64,000 nucleotides of DNA. It comes from Agrobacterium tumefaciens. GTDB lineage: Bacteria > Pseudomonadota > Alphaproteobacteria > Rhizobiales > Rhizobiaceae. The DNA lies in assembly GCF_013318015.2 (NCBI RefSeq), contig NZ_CP115842.1, positions 1,549,001-1,613,000 on the forward strand, read 5' to 3'. Position 1 is the first letter of the stretch; every line of letters begins with the position of its first letter. The notes under the pieces are model-generated. The model was given only the letters and a program-made list of their open reading frames with translations. It was not told where the DNA came from and did not search any database. The position numbers and the translations under genes were made by a program. Positions 45,017 through 56,836 of this stretch are shown one piece after another.

Positions 45017-45682
45017 ATGACCCATCTCATCAAATTGCTGCAAGCATGTTTCATTCTGGCCGTCGCGGGTTTCGCTGCGCCGGTACAGGCGTCTCCTTCG
45101 ATGCAGACTGGCAAGTTCACGTCGCAGCCCATCGGGCATTACGATTTCTGCAAGCGGCATACGGATGAATGTCAGCCGGTCAAGGAAATGCCGCCGCTCA
45201 GTCTTACGCCTGATGTCTGGGCTACCCTTGTTTCGATCAACAGCGCAGTCAATATCGAAATCGACCAGCGTTCCGACATGGAAGTGTGGGGTTACGAGGA
45301 CTATTGGGAGTATCCCTATAACGGCGCGGGAGACTGCGAGGACCTCACGCTGGAGAAACGGAAACGGCTTATGGATGCCGGTTTCCCGGTTTCCGATCTG
45401 CTGATCACCGTCGTCCGCGACGAAAAAGGCGATGGCCATGCCATCCTCACGGTAAGAACGGACCGCGGAGATTTCATCCTCGACAATATGAAATCGAAGA
45501 TCTTTCGCTGGGACGAAACGCCCTATACCTATCTCAAGCGTCAATCCACGGAGCATGCCGGTCGATGGGTCGATATTGAAGGTTCCGGTTCGCCTGCCAT
45601 CGCCGCCCGCGAGGTTGGCCGGGCCACCGCCACCTCCGCAACCACGCGCCGCAACATCCTCGACATCATCATGGGGCGCTGA
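45017..45682 (+). CDS. Transglutaminase-like cysteine peptidase (family C93)
   Basis: A 221-residue exported protein with a signal peptide ending VQA and the catalytic order Cys-His-Asp in NGAGDCEDLTL, GDGHAILTV and FILDNM. This is the bacterial transglutaminase-like cysteine proteinase (BTLCP, DUF920) family common in rhizobia; function is poorly known, likely envelope or surface protein processing. AGGAGACGAAC precedes the ATG. It diverges from the DUF1402 gene across about 250 bases. Confidence 0.87.
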   Translation: MTHLIKLLQACFILAVAGFAAPVQASPSMQTGKFTSQPIGHYDFCKRHTDECQPVKEMPPLSLTPDVWATLVSINSAVNIEIDQRSDMEVWGYEDYWEYPYNGAGDCEDLTLEKRKRLMDAGFPVSDLLITVVRDEKGDGHAILTVRTDRGDFILDNMKSKIFRWDETPYTYLKRQSTEHAGRWVDIEGSGSPAIAAREVGRATATSATTRRNILDIIMGR

Positions 45683-45751
45683 AGCTTTCGCCTCGTGCGG
45701 ATCGGAAAGCCCCGAAGGGCCGTCCGGTCCGGATATGCCCCATGGTTCGTT

Positions 45752-46837
45752 TCACCGGCCTCCGAGGCCGGCTCCGGTTTCTTCATCAAACAAATGCAGG
45801 TCGGTCGGGTTGATGTCGAGGCCGACGACTTCGCCGCTCCTGACCTCACTGCGTCCCTGTATAGCGATGACCACTTCGGTCGATGTGCCAAGGGTGAGGA
45901 AGGTGGCCGAACCTGTGGTTTCCACGGCCGAAACAGGTAACGTCAGCGCCGCGCCGGTTGCGGTTCGCGGCCGGATGTGTTCCGGCCTGATACCAACGAT
46001 GACACGCTTGCCGGGCGATAAGGGAGCCGGGTTTTTGATGGACTGCTGCGGCTCGCCTTCACTGAAACGCAGCTGAAGCGCCGCGCCGTCCGGGCTGACC
46101 GTTGCCGGAATGAAATTCATTGCCGGTGAACCGATGAAGCCAGCAACAAAACGATTGACCGGGCGGTCGTATAATTCCAGTGGCGTGCCCTGCTGTTCGA
46201 TCACGCCGTCGCGCATGACGACGACGTGATCCGCCATCGTCATCGCCTCTATCTGGTCATGGGTGACATAGACCGAGGTGGCGTGCAAGCGGTCGTGCAA
46301 CGCTCGGATTTCCTTGCGCATGTGCACACGCAGGGCCGCGTCTAGATTGGAGAGCGGTTCGTCGAACAGGAATGCCTGCGGGTTGCGGATGATCGCGCGG
46401 CTCATCGCCACACGCTGGCGCTGCCCGCCGGAAAGTTCGCGCGGATAGCGCTTCATCAGCTTTGACAGGCCTGTGGTGGCTGCAACCTCCTCTGCCGCCT
46501 TGCGGGCCTCTGATTTTGCCACGCCGCGCATGCGCAGCGAGTAGGTCAGGTTCTCCTCCACCGTCATGTGCGGATAGAGCGCATAGGACTGGAACACCAT
46601 CGCCACATCGCGCTTGCGCGGCGGCACACCGTTCATCAACGTGCCTGCAATGCGCATGTCGCCGCTCGATATGGTTTCCAGCCCCGCCAGCGAACGCAGC
46701 AAAGTGGACTTTCCGCAACCGGACGGGCCGACGAGGGCGACGAAGGTGCCCTTCTTGATGGAAAGATGGATGTTCTTCAGCGCGTGAAAGGCACCGTAAT
46801 ATTTGTTTACGCCGGAAAGTTCGATCTGAAGGGTCAT
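45752..46837 (-). CDS. Sugar ABC transporter ATP-binding protein (CUT1, MalK/UgpC type)
   Basis: A 361-residue ATPase: Walker A GPSGCGKST, FQSYALYPHMTV, signature LSGGQRQR, FDEPLSNLDAALR, H-loop VTHD, and a C-terminal OB/TOBE regulatory domain (VGIRPEHIRPR). The start at 46837 overlaps the permease end by 4 bases (ATGA). It is the last gene of a minus-strand operon with two permeases, a binding protein, an isomerase and an oxidoreductase. Confidence 0.93.
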   Translation of the reverse strand: MTLQIELSGVNKYYGAFHALKNIHLSIKKGTFVALVGPSGCGKSTLLRSLAGLETISSGDMRIAGTLMNGVPPRKRDVAMVFQSYALYPHMTVEENLTYSLRMRGVAKSEARKAAEEVAATTGLSKLMKRYPRELSGGQRQRVAMSRAIIRNPQAFLFDEPLSNLDAALRVHMRKEIRALHDRLHATSVYVTHDQIEAMTMADHVVVMRDGVIEQQGTPLELYDRPVNRFVAGFIGSPAMNFIPATVSPDGAALQLRFSEGEPQQSIKNPAPLSPGKRVIVGIRPEHIRPRTATGAALTLPVSAVETTGSATFLTLGTSTEVVIAIQGRSEVRSGEVVGLDINPTDLHLFDEETGAGLGGR

Positions 46838-47661
46838 TTTAACGCTCCCGATGTCAGGCCGGAAACGATGCGGCGCTGCAAGAGAATGAACAGGGCAAGA
46901 ATGGGCGTCACATACATGGTCGCATAGGCCATGATGTTGTTCCATTCGCTGGTGTTGGGGCCCATGAAGGAATTGAGGCCGACACTGGCAGGCTGCAATT
47001 CAGCCGCCTGGATCATCGATTTCGAATAGACGAATTCCCCGAATGCCTGCATGAATATGAGAATGGCGCTGACGAGAATGCCGTTTCTGGCAAGCGGCAG
47101 CACGATATTGAAGAAGGCGCCGACGCGGGAATTGCCGTCCACAAGCGCTGCCTCTTCCAGCTCCTGCGGCACCGCCATGAAGGTTGCGCGCACCAGCACC
47201 ACGAAGAAGGGCATGCTTTTCGCCGCAATGGCGAGAATGACCGACAGGCGGGGATAATCCAGCAGACCCACTTGCGAGAAGCCGACAAAGATCGGCGTAA
47301 TCATCAGGGATGCCGGCAGAACCTGCAGCATGAGGATGAGGAAGAGGCCGATATCAACCCAGACGTTGCGATAGCGCGCCAGCACATAGGCGCAGCCAAC
47401 GCCAAGCACGGTGATGAGCGCCACGGCACTTGAAGCGATGAGCACCGAATTCCACAGATAACGGCCCATATTGCGGCTTTCCCAGACATAGGCATAGGTC
47501 TGCCATTGCGGATCGGCCGGCCAGAAGCCCGGCGGGTTCGCAAACATCTCCGAGCCGCTTTTCAGCGAGGTCAGATACATCCAGTAGAGCGGAAAGAGAT
47601 AGATGACGGCAAGCACGATGGCGATTGCCAGCATCAACCGGTTGCGGGTCGTGATACTCAT
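46834..47661 (-). CDS. Sugar ABC transporter permease (CUT1, MalG type)
   Basis: A 275-residue permease with six predicted membrane spans and the EAA loop EEAALVDGNSRVGAFFNIVLP. FGEFVYSKSM differs from the usual GEW-type segment. It overlaps both neighbours by 4 bases, so the three membrane-complex genes are translationally coupled. Confidence 0.92.
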   Translation of the reverse strand: MSITTRNRLMLAIAIVLAVIYLFPLYWMYLTSLKSGSEMFANPPGFWPADPQWQTYAYVWESRNMGRYLWNSVLIASSAVALITVLGVGCAYVLARYRNVWVDIGLFLILMLQVLPASLMITPIFVGFSQVGLLDYPRLSVILAIAAKSMPFFVVLVRATFMAVPQELEEAALVDGNSRVGAFFNIVLPLARNGILVSAILIFMQAFGEFVYSKSMIQAAELQPASVGLNSFMGPNTSEWNNIMAYATMYVTPILALFILLQRRIVSGLTSGALK

Positions 47662-48560
47662 CCGCGCACCTCATGCCGTGTCGAGCGCACATAAACGACG
47701 GAAGCCAGCATGACGAAAACGATCATGATGACGGAGATCGTCGCGCCCTTGCCGAAATCATATTGCCGGAACGAAAGATCCCAGGCCCAATATTGCGCCA
47801 CGTTGGAACTGTTGTTGGGGCCGCCATCGGTGATGGCGGCGAAAAGATCGAACTGCTGAAGCGTGAAGATCAGGCCGAGCGAGATGATCGCGCCGATGGT
47901 GGAACGCATCATCGGCAGGGTGATGGTGTAAAAACGCTGCCAGGCGTTCGCGCCATCCAGCTCCGCCGCTTCGTAGAGATCGCCGGGGATGGAGGCGAGG
48001 CCGACAGAAAGAAGGATCATGTTGAACGAGGTGCCGAGCCAGATATTGGCGATGACCACGGCCCAGAGCGAAAAATTCGCGTCGGATCGCCAGAAGATAT
48101 TGCCTGAGATCATGCCGCTTTCCCGCAGGAAGAAATTCAGCACGCCGAAATCGCCTGACAATATCCAGTTCCAGATCGCGCCGACGACGAGGCCGGGCAT
48201 GACCCAGGAAACGAGGAACAGCCCGCGCAGCCAGGTGGCGCCGGGAAAGTTCACCCAGAAGAACAGCGCCAGACCGAAGCCGATGGCAAATTGCCCGGCA
48301 ATCGAGGTGACGACAAAGGTGACGGTGTTGAAAAGGATCGGCAATGTTTCCGGTTGCCGGAACAGGTCGATATAATTCTTGAAGCCGACGAAGGGGCGCA
48401 CGAAGGTGCCCAGGCTGAACATGTCGACTTCCTGAAAGCTCATGACGATGTTGTAGATGAGCGGCAGCCCCGCCATGACGAACAGGAAGCCCAAAGGAAA
48501 AGCGACAAGGATGAGGTCGAAACCACGACCGTCGCTGACGCTGGAAAACAATTTTTTCAT
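47658..48560 (-). CDS. Sugar ABC transporter permease (CUT1, MalF type)
   Basis: A 300-residue permease with EAA loop YEAAELDGANAWQRFYTITLP and the MalF-like segments VAFPLGFLFVMAGLPLIYNIVM and LFTLQQFDLFAAITDGGP. GAGGATG lies at the start. It pairs with the following MalG-type gene. Confidence 0.92.
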   Translation of the reverse strand: MKKLFSSVSDGRGFDLILVAFPLGFLFVMAGLPLIYNIVMSFQEVDMFSLGTFVRPFVGFKNYIDLFRQPETLPILFNTVTFVVTSIAGQFAIGFGLALFFWVNFPGATWLRGLFLVSWVMPGLVVGAIWNWILSGDFGVLNFFLRESGMISGNIFWRSDANFSLWAVVIANIWLGTSFNMILLSVGLASIPGDLYEAAELDGANAWQRFYTITLPMMRSTIGAIISLGLIFTLQQFDLFAAITDGGPNNSSNVAQYWAWDLSFRQYDFGKGATISVIMIVFVMLASVVYVRSTRHEVRG

Positions 48561-48641
48561 GAAACATCCTCACAAGCTCCGATCGGGGCCGCCGCTGCAT
48601 TAAGCAGCAGGCAGCCCCACCGGGAGGAACCCCTTGGATGG

Positions 48642-48659
48642 GGCCGGGTGAACCCGGCC
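48642..48659 (-). other. Hairpin between binding-protein and permease genes
   Basis: A 7-bp GC stem (GGCCGGG/CCCGGCC) with a TGAA loop lies 15 bases after the binding-protein stop. Such intergenic hairpins after malE-type genes stabilise the upstream mRNA and keep the binding protein in excess; no U-tract follows. Confidence 0.5.
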
Positions 48660-48674
48660 GCCCGCCCAGACAGA

Positions 48675-50878
<2,204 letters not shown>

Positions 50879-50890
50879 GTCTGTCGGTCC

Positions 50891-51925
50891 TTATGCTGCG
50901 ATGGAAACGCGCTGGCCGATGCGGGCGCTTTCAATCGCGCCGATCACCATTGCCAAGCTGTTGATGTTGTCGAAGGAGGCCGTTTCCGGCATCTGGCCGG
51001 TACGGATGGATTGAAGAAAAGAGAGTATGACGCTGGCGTGGCCGTGCGTATCCTTCTCGGAAATACTGTCGGAAACGTTTACGGTCTTGAATCCGCGTAG
51101 AAGACCCGGCTCTCCGCCGGCGACGGATGCGGAGAAATTGTCTTCGCCGTCCCAGAGGATCATGCCCTTGGAGCCAATCAGCCGCCAGCGGGCTTCCCAA
51201 CTGGTTCTTTCGCCTTCCGCGCACCAGGAGCCGCGATAGGTGAAGACCACATCGTTGGAGAATTCGAATATGGCATTGGCGCTTGCCCCGTGGGCGTACC
51301 AGGAGCCTGCCGGATTTTTCTCCACGCAAAACACGGAGAGCGGCTTTTCATCGGCGACGAAACGCGCCGCATCGAAAGTGTGGATCGCCATGTCGAGAAG
51401 AAGAACGTTCTTCATCTCCTCGCGGAAACCGCCGAAATGGGGCCCGAGGAAAAAGTCGCAGTGAATGGCCGTCAAATCACCGATAATACCGTCTTCCACG
51501 GCCCGGCGCAGCCGTCGGATGCCGGAGATAAAACGCCGGTTTTGCACCACAGCATGAATTTTTCCGGCCTTTTCCGCCAGTTCCACCAGCTTTTCGGCTT
51601 CTTCCATCGAGGCCGCAAGCGGCTTTTCGCTGAGCACATGGCACCCGGCTGCAAGACCGGTTGCAACCACGGCATACCGTGCCTGCGGGACGACGACATC
51701 GAACAGGATGTCGGCTTTGGTCCGTGCGAGAACATCGCGGAGATCGACGCCGATGATGACGTCGGTGAGGGAGAATTCTTCGGCAAGCGCGCGTGCCGTG
51801 TCTTCGTTCAGATCGACGAAGCCGACGATCTTGATCGCGCCGAGAATGTCCGGCGTCGATTGAATGGCGCGCAGCCAGCCTTTGGCCATAGCTCCGCACC
51901 CGCATAAAACGGCATTGTATGTCAT
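50891..51925 (-). CDS. Gfo/Idh/MocA-family oxidoreductase
   Basis: A 344-residue NAD(P)-dependent dehydrogenase with GCGAMAKGWLRA as the cofactor loop and the family signature EKPLAASMEEAEKL. The His of HTFDAARFV lies in the usual catalytic segment. The start at 51925 is preceded by GGGGAGAAG; the frame runs open to 51970. It is the first gene of the minus-strand operon and diverges from a LacI regulator. The substrate, a sugar or cyclitol, is not determined. Confidence 0.88.
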   Translation of the reverse strand: MTYNAVLCGCGAMAKGWLRAIQSTPDILGAIKIVGFVDLNEDTARALAEEFSLTDVIIGVDLRDVLARTKADILFDVVVPQARYAVVATGLAAGCHVLSEKPLAASMEEAEKLVELAEKAGKIHAVVQNRRFISGIRRLRRAVEDGIIGDLTAIHCDFFLGPHFGGFREEMKNVLLLDMAIHTFDAARFVADEKPLSVFCVEKNPAGSWYAHGASANAIFEFSNDVVFTYRGSWCAEGERTSWEARWRLIGSKGMILWDGEDNFSASVAGGEPGLLRGFKTVNVSDSISEKDTHGHASVILSFLQSIRTGQMPETASFDNINSLAMVIGAIESARIGQRVSIAA

Positions 51926-51969
51926 CTTCTCTCCCCGCTCTCTGGGCAAACTCCTCTTTGCGCAGAGCA

Positions 51970-51985
51970 TCGTAAACGTTTACGA
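51970..51985. promoter_or_regulatory. Perfect 16-bp palindrome: LacI-type operator
   Basis: TCGTAAACGTTTACGA is fully symmetric around a central CG, the classical LacI-family operator form. It lies in the 139-base gap between the oxidoreductase operon and the divergent LacI gene, so it can control both directions. Confidence 0.85.
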
Positions 51986-52064
51986 CACTAGGATGATCAT
52001 GTTAGATATGTCAATACCGTTATTGGGGACCCATATTTGGTACCCGGCTCAGGAGGGGGAGTGC

Positions 52065-53102
52065 ATGAAAGGAATTCGTCAGCTTGCCGATTATCTGGAG
52101 ATATCGATAGGCACCGTTTCCCGTGCCTTGAACGGCAAGCCCGACGTTAACGAGGAGACGCGGCGGCGTGTTCTGGAGGCGGCGGAAAAACTTGGCTATG
52201 TCGCAAACCAGTCAGGCCGCAGCCTCAGGCAGGGGACGACTAACGTCATCGGCCTGATGACCGGCAGCGACGCGCAGACGGTGGAGAACTCCGACAACTT
52301 CTTCATGGGAGTGACGGATGGTTTGCAAAGCGTGTTTTCCGCTCACAATCTCGATCTTATCGTTCTGCCGTGTCCGGGTGAGGAAGACCCGGACGAATAT
52401 CTCAAGCGCATGGTGGCGCGCCGCATGGTGGATGCGATGATCATTTCCTCGACACGCCGTGTCGATAAGCGTGTCGATTTTTTAAAGCAGACCCGCTTGC
52501 CTTTCGTAACGCTCGGCCGCACCTCTTCCAGCGCCGATCATGCGTGGATCGATCTCGATTTCGAGGAGGTTGCGCGCAGTGCCGTCAACCGGCTCGCCGC
52601 TGCCGGTCATCGCACCATTGCGGTTGCCGCACCCGATAGCGACGTCAATCTCGGTTATGTTTTCATGGACGGGTACCGGCGCGGACTGGAGCAGAACGGC
52701 ATTGCTTACGATCCTTCTCTGGTCATCCGGGCGAAATCGAGCGAGCAGGGCGGATATCACGCCGCCAGCGAGTGGCTACAGATGCGGCCGCGGCCAACCG
52801 CGCTTGTGCTGATCTATGAGTTGATGGCCCTTGGCCTTTATCGCCGTCTGGCGGAAGTGGGTCTGAAACCGGGACGGGATCTTGCGGTCATCGGTTTTCG
52901 TGATGGTCCACGCGGCCAGTTTCTCGAACCGCGATTGACCAGTTTCCGCATGTCCCTGCACGATCTCGGTGTAATGGTCGCGCAGACGCTTCTGTCTACC
53001 ATGCCGGCCTATGCGCCGTTTTACCCAAATCAGGCGCGTTACTGCGTCTGGCCGATGCAGCTTGTCGCCGGAGAGAGCGACCCAGGCCCCGCATCTTTAT
53101 AA
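52065..53102 (+). CDS. LacI-family transcriptional regulator
   Basis: A 345-residue protein with the LacI HTH (GIRQLADYLEISIGTVSRALNG) and hinge (VANQSGRSLRQG), then a sugar-binding-like effector domain (VIGLMTGSDAQ; VDAMIISST; AVIGFRDGPRG). The ATG at 52065 follows AGGAGGGGGA; the frame is open to 51864 but that would cross the operator. It most likely represses the divergent CUT1 transporter/oxidoreductase operon. Confidence 0.92.
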   Translation: MKGIRQLADYLEISIGTVSRALNGKPDVNEETRRRVLEAAEKLGYVANQSGRSLRQGTTNVIGLMTGSDAQTVENSDNFFMGVTDGLQSVFSAHNLDLIVLPCPGEEDPDEYLKRMVARRMVDAMIISSTRRVDKRVDFLKQTRLPFVTLGRTSSSADHAWIDLDFEEVARSAVNRLAAAGHRTIAVAAPDSDVNLGYVFMDGYRRGLEQNGIAYDPSLVIRAKSSEQGGYHAASEWLQMRPRPTALVLIYELMALGLYRRLAEVGLKPGRDLAVIGFRDGPRGQFLEPRLTSFRMSLHDLGVMVAQTLLSTMPAYAPFYPNQARYCVWPMQLVAGESDPGPASL

Positions 53103-53110
53103 GCGTGGCG

Positions 53111-53989
53111 TCAAAGCTTGTGGTCTCGAATGGTCGCAACGCCGAACGGATTGAATTTATATTCGTCCTCCTCATACCGCGTGTCATCGGACAGGTCGGC
53201 ACGACGATCCTTCAAGGCCGCTTCAACCCCGTCGCGTGTCATTTGATCGGCGATATCGTCAATCAGCGCGGCGATCTTCAGCTGCTCGCTATTTGTTGAG
53301 GGCTGCTGCTGGTCTTTTCGGGTGAAGTGTATCTCCACGTCAGGCAATCCGACCAGATGAAAGCCGACGCTCCCCATTCCGTCGGCATCGCCGCCGATGG
53401 GCCGGCGCGCGAAGGCTAGACGGCAGGTTCTGGCGAATGCCAGGGCGTCGTTTGCGGTCGCGTTACGGCGCGACTGTTCGAAGAGTTCCTTCCACCGCTG
53501 CACGCCATGGGCAACGCCGGCGCTTTCACCCTTTACGGCAACTGCGCCACTATCGAGCATGTGGTGCACGAACATCAGGGCTTTACCGCAGGTCGCCACG
53601 GCTGTTTCCGCGGCCATTGACGGGCCAAGCACATAAAGAACCGAGCCGTGGCCTGCGACTGCCTCCTCGTCACTCTCCTGATAGGCGTCCGGCTCGACAC
53701 GATCCCAGCAGACATCGAAGGAGCGTTCCATCCTGTCGTCCGGTTCATCCTGCGAATAATCCTCATCGAGACTGAAATCGCCGGCAAATTTATCGATAGC
53801 GGCGCGAGCGCTCTGCCGCAGCGCTGCCAGACCATTTTCCGGGCCAAGAAAACAAAGGACATGCCGGGGTTTGTATTCGGAGCGGGATTGGGCAACTGCC
53901 GGAAGGTTGCTCGCGGCCTTGCCGACAGACGGTCTTCCCAGCACAAGGCCACCTAAAAGCGCGAGAACGCCACGACGCTCTGAATTCAT
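53111..53989 (-). CDS. Unrecognised protein with N-terminal signal-like segment
   Basis: A 292-residue protein I do not recognise. The N-terminus (RRGVLALLGGLVLG) could be a signal or anchor. The body is strongly acidic (DFSLDEDYSQDEPDD around residue 75), with HVLCFLGPENG and later GFHLVGLPDVEIHFTRKD. It converges on the LacI gene with an 8-base gap and lies beside the GlxA regulator on the same strand, without an obvious operon partner. Codon usage looks like that of the neighbours. It may be exported, possibly by Tat given the twin Arg. Confidence 0.6.
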   Translation of the reverse strand: MNSERRGVLALLGGLVLGRPSVGKAASNLPAVAQSRSEYKPRHVLCFLGPENGLAALRQSARAAIDKFAGDFSLDEDYSQDEPDDRMERSFDVCWDRVEPDAYQESDEEAVAGHGSVLYVLGPSMAAETAVATCGKALMFVHHMLDSGAVAVKGESAGVAHGVQRWKELFEQSRRNATANDALAFARTCRLAFARRPIGGDADGMGSVGFHLVGLPDVEIHFTRKDQQQPSTNSEQLKIAALIDDIADQMTRDGVEAALKDRRADLSDDTRYEEDEYKFNPFGVATIRDHKL

Positions 53990-54118
53990 CCCATTCCCCC
54001 CACGGCTCCCCTAAACAGGATCGGGGACTTTTATACCGGTACGGGCAAGTCTGACCATATCAATTACATTGATCTATTTTTTGCAGGGCCCGACTTTTCG
54101 CAGGCGAACAGCAAAGCC

Positions 54119-55150
54119 TCAAGGTTGCGGCAACAACACGCCGACTGCGAATTCTTCGTCCGTTGTCGTGTGGCCAATCTGCGTTTTGCGATATTCGCTG
54201 GGGCTGAAGCCGCGCTCGGCACGAAGTGTGCGGGAAAGGTGTGGGGCGTCGCAAAACCCGGTGGCGAGCGCAATCTGGGTGATCGGGTCACGCGTGGTGC
54301 GCAGGAGGGAAAGGGCGCGGTCGAGCCGCAGCTCAAGATAGACCTTGGAGGGCGTTGCTTTCAGGTCTCCAAGGAAACGCCGTTCGAGGCTGCGTCGGCC
54401 AAGGCCGAGATCGCGCGCGAGTTCCAGCACGGTTCTCGGAACCTCGATGTTCTGCTGCATGCGCAGGATCGCCTTTCTGACCAGGGGATCGGTTGCCGTT
54501 CTGGTGCTCTGCTGGCCGGGCTGGGGTTTTTCGCCGCTGAGCGCACTGTCGATCATCATGATATTGAGGCTTTTGATGGCGGCCGACTGGCCGACATGGC
54601 GCTCCACAAGGAACGCCGCCAGATGCGCAGCACCATGGCCGCCCGAACAGGTCAGGCGGTTGCGATCTATGACGAAGAGCTGGTCGGAAACCATCTGCTC
54701 GGCGTCGAAACGGTCGAGAAAATCCTGATGGTGGAACCAGCTGACGCAGCAGCGATAACCATCCAGCAGGCCGGCTTCATGTAGAATGAAAACGCCGGTG
54801 CAGAGCCCGATAAGGGGAGTGCCCGCTGCCGCACGGTCTTTCAGGAACCGCAATGCCTCCGGCGGCAGGGCGCTGTGGTCGCTGATCAGTCCGCCGACAA
54901 CAACAATATAGTCGTAATGCACGGCGTCGATGAGCCGCGTATCCGGTTGCACCTTCACACCACAGCTCGATTGCACATTGCCGAGGGTCGCCGACAGCAC
55001 GGACCATTCGCACAGGATCGGCCGGGAACGATCAGCCTCATCGGCAGCAAGACGCAGCACATCGACGAAATTGGCGAAGGCCGACAGCGTGAACCGGTCG
55101 GCGAGCAGGAAGGCGACGCTGAGGCGTTTCTTGGCGCGATGAGAGCTCAT
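54119..55150 (-). CDS. GlxA-family transcriptional regulator of the sox operon
   Basis: A 343-residue regulator with an N-terminal DJ-1/PfpI-like domain (IVVGGLISDHSALP; GLCTGVFILHEAGLLDG, which here retains a Cys at the elbow) and a C-terminal AraC HTH (LELARDLGLGRRSLERRF; ITQIALATGFCDAPHLSRTL). It diverges from soxBDAG-glyA-purU across 100 bases. By analogy with GbdR/SouR it is the probable sarcosine- or betaine-responsive activator. The ATG at 55150 fits the domain start; a further open stretch to 55303 lacks a ribosome site. Confidence 0.88.
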   Translation of the reverse strand: MSSHRAKKRLSVAFLLADRFTLSAFANFVDVLRLAADEADRSRPILCEWSVLSATLGNVQSSCGVKVQPDTRLIDAVHYDYIVVVGGLISDHSALPPEALRFLKDRAAAGTPLIGLCTGVFILHEAGLLDGYRCCVSWFHHQDFLDRFDAEQMVSDQLFVIDRNRLTCSGGHGAAHLAAFLVERHVGQSAAIKSLNIMMIDSALSGEKPQPGQQSTRTATDPLVRKAILRMQQNIEVPRTVLELARDLGLGRRSLERRFLGDLKATPSKVYLELRLDRALSLLRTTRDPITQIALATGFCDAPHLSRTLRAERGFSPSEYRKTQIGHTTTDEEFAVGVLLPQP

Positions 55151-55250
55151 GGCGCAAATATTCACGCAATCAGACGCGATTGTCCAGCCCGGCCGCTGTA
55201 AATCTCCGTAGGCTTTTGAATACCGAGAGTTCCAACCAGCAGGCCCGCTC

Positions 55251-56504
55251 ATGACGCGTTTTAATGCCTTCAATCTCCTGCGGAATGCCCTGACCGGCCA
55301 CAAGAACTGGGACGAGCAATGGCCCGACAGTCAGCCAAAAGCCGAATATGACGTGGTCATCGTTGGCGCCGGCGGCCATGGTCTGGGTGCGGCCTATTAT
55401 CTGGCCAGCCAGCACGGTATCACCAATGTCGCTGTCATCGACAAGGGCTGGCTCGGCGGCGGCAATACCGGCCGCAACACGACCATCATCCGCTCCAACT
55501 ATCTCTACGACGAAAGCGCGCGTCTTTACGATCACGCCGTCGATCTGTGGGAGAACTTGAGCCAGGAACTGAACTACAACGTCATGTATTCGCGGCGCGG
55601 GGTGCTGATGCTCGCCCATAATGTCCACGATGTGCAGAGCTTCAAGCGCCACATCCATTCCAACCGTTTGAACGGTGTCGACAATCGCTGGCTTACCCCG
55701 GAAGAATGCAAGGAATATTGTCCGCCGCTGAGCATATCGCCAAACGCCCGCTACCCGGTGATGGGCGGTGCGCTTCAGGAACGTGCCGGCACGGCGCGCC
55801 ACGATGCGGTTGCCTGGGGTTATGCGCGCGGTGCTGCCGCCCGTGGCGTCGATATCATCCAGAATTGCCCGGTCACCGCCATTCGCCGCAACGCCGACGG
55901 GTCCGTCGCGGGTGTCGAGACGGCGCGAGGTTTCATCAAGGCAAAAAAAGTTGCGGTTTCCGCTGCCGGCCACACCTCGGTGGTCATGGATACCGCAGGC
56001 GTGCGCCTGCCGCTCGAAAGCTACCCGCTGCAGGCTCTGGTATCCGAGCCGATCAAGCCGATCTTCCCCTGCGTGGTCATGTCGAATGCGGTTCACGCCT
56101 ATATCAGCCAGTCCGACAAGGGTGAGCTGGTGATCGGTTCCGGCACGGATCAATATACCTCTTATTCGCAGCGCGGCGGCCTGCCGCTGATCGAACATAC
56201 GATCGCCGCCATCGTCGAAATCTTCCCGATCTTCAACCGCATGCGGATGCTGCGCAAATGGGGCGGCATTGTTGATGTCACGCCGGATCGCTCGGCCATT
56301 CTCGGCAAGACGCCGGTCGACGGGCTTTATGTGAATTGCGGCTGGGGCACGGGTGGTTTCAAGGCCACGCCGGGCGCTGCCCACACCTTCGCCTGGACCA
56401 TCGCGAAAAACGAACCGCACCCGATCAACGCGCCTTTCACGCTGGAGCGTTTCCGCTCCGGCCGCCTAATCGACGAGGCCGCCGCCGCTGCCGTGGCGCA
56501 CTGA
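55251..56504 (+). CDS. soxB: Sarcosine oxidase beta subunit
   Basis: A 417-residue flavoprotein with [17 protein letters not shown] at the FAD site and [14 protein letters not shown] carrying the probable FMN-linked His. It contains the sarcosine oxidation site of the alpha-beta-gamma-delta oxidase. It is the first gene of the complete operon soxB-soxD-soxA-soxG-glyA-purU. The left-edge paralogue at 131 is more divergent in its substrate-facing half. Confidence 0.95.
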   Translation: MTRFNAFNLLRNALTGHKNWDEQWPDSQPKAEYDVVIVGAGGHGLGAAYYLASQHGITNVAVIDKGWLGGGNTGRNTTIIRSNYLYDESARLYDHAVDLWENLSQELNYNVMYSRRGVLMLAHNVHDVQSFKRHIHSNRLNGVDNRWLTPEECKEYCPPLSISPNARYPVMGGALQERAGTARHDAVAWGYARGAAARGVDIIQNCPVTAIRRNADGSVAGVETARGFIKAKKVAVSAAGHTSVVMDTAGVRLPLESYPLQALVSEPIKPIFPCVVMSNAVHAYISQSDKGELVIGSGTDQYTSYSQRGGLPLIEHTIAAIVEIFPIFNRMRMLRKWGGIVDVTPDRSAILGKTPVDGLYVNCGWGTGGFKATPGAAHTFAWTIAKNEPHPINAPFTLERFRSGRLIDEAAAAAVAH

Positions 56505-56515
56505 GGAGCTAACCC

Positions 56516-56836
56516 ATGCTGCTGATCCGTTGCCCCTATTGCCATGAAACGCTGCCCGAAGCCGAATTCACCTATGCCGGGCAGGCCCATGTCGTGCGCG
56601 CGGCCGACCCTTCATCTCAGAGTGATGAACAGTGGGAAGAATTCCTGTTCATCCGCGAAAACGCCAGGGGTCCGCATTTCGAGCGCTGGCGGCACCTGCA
56701 TGGCTGCGGTCGCTTCTTCAATGCGGTGCGCGACACGGTGAGCGACCGTTTCCTGACGACCTATCGCGCAGGCGAGCCGCGTCCTGATCTCTCCTCCCTA
56801 TCCAGCGCACCAGCCAGCTCCGAGGTGTCGAAATGA
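56516..56836 (+). CDS. soxD: Sarcosine oxidase delta subunit
   Basis: A 106-residue small subunit with the zinc-binding pattern CPYC at residues 6-9 and H-x-HGCG further on (WRHLHGCGRFF). It stabilises the heterotetramer. GAGGAG precedes the ATG by 6 bases. Its stop overlaps the soxA start by 4 bases. Confidence 0.95.
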   Translation: MLLIRCPYCHETLPEAEFTYAGQAHVVRAADPSSQSDEQWEEFLFIRENARGPHFERWRHLHGCGRFFNAVRDTVSDRFLTTYRAGEPRPDLSSLSSAPASSEVSK

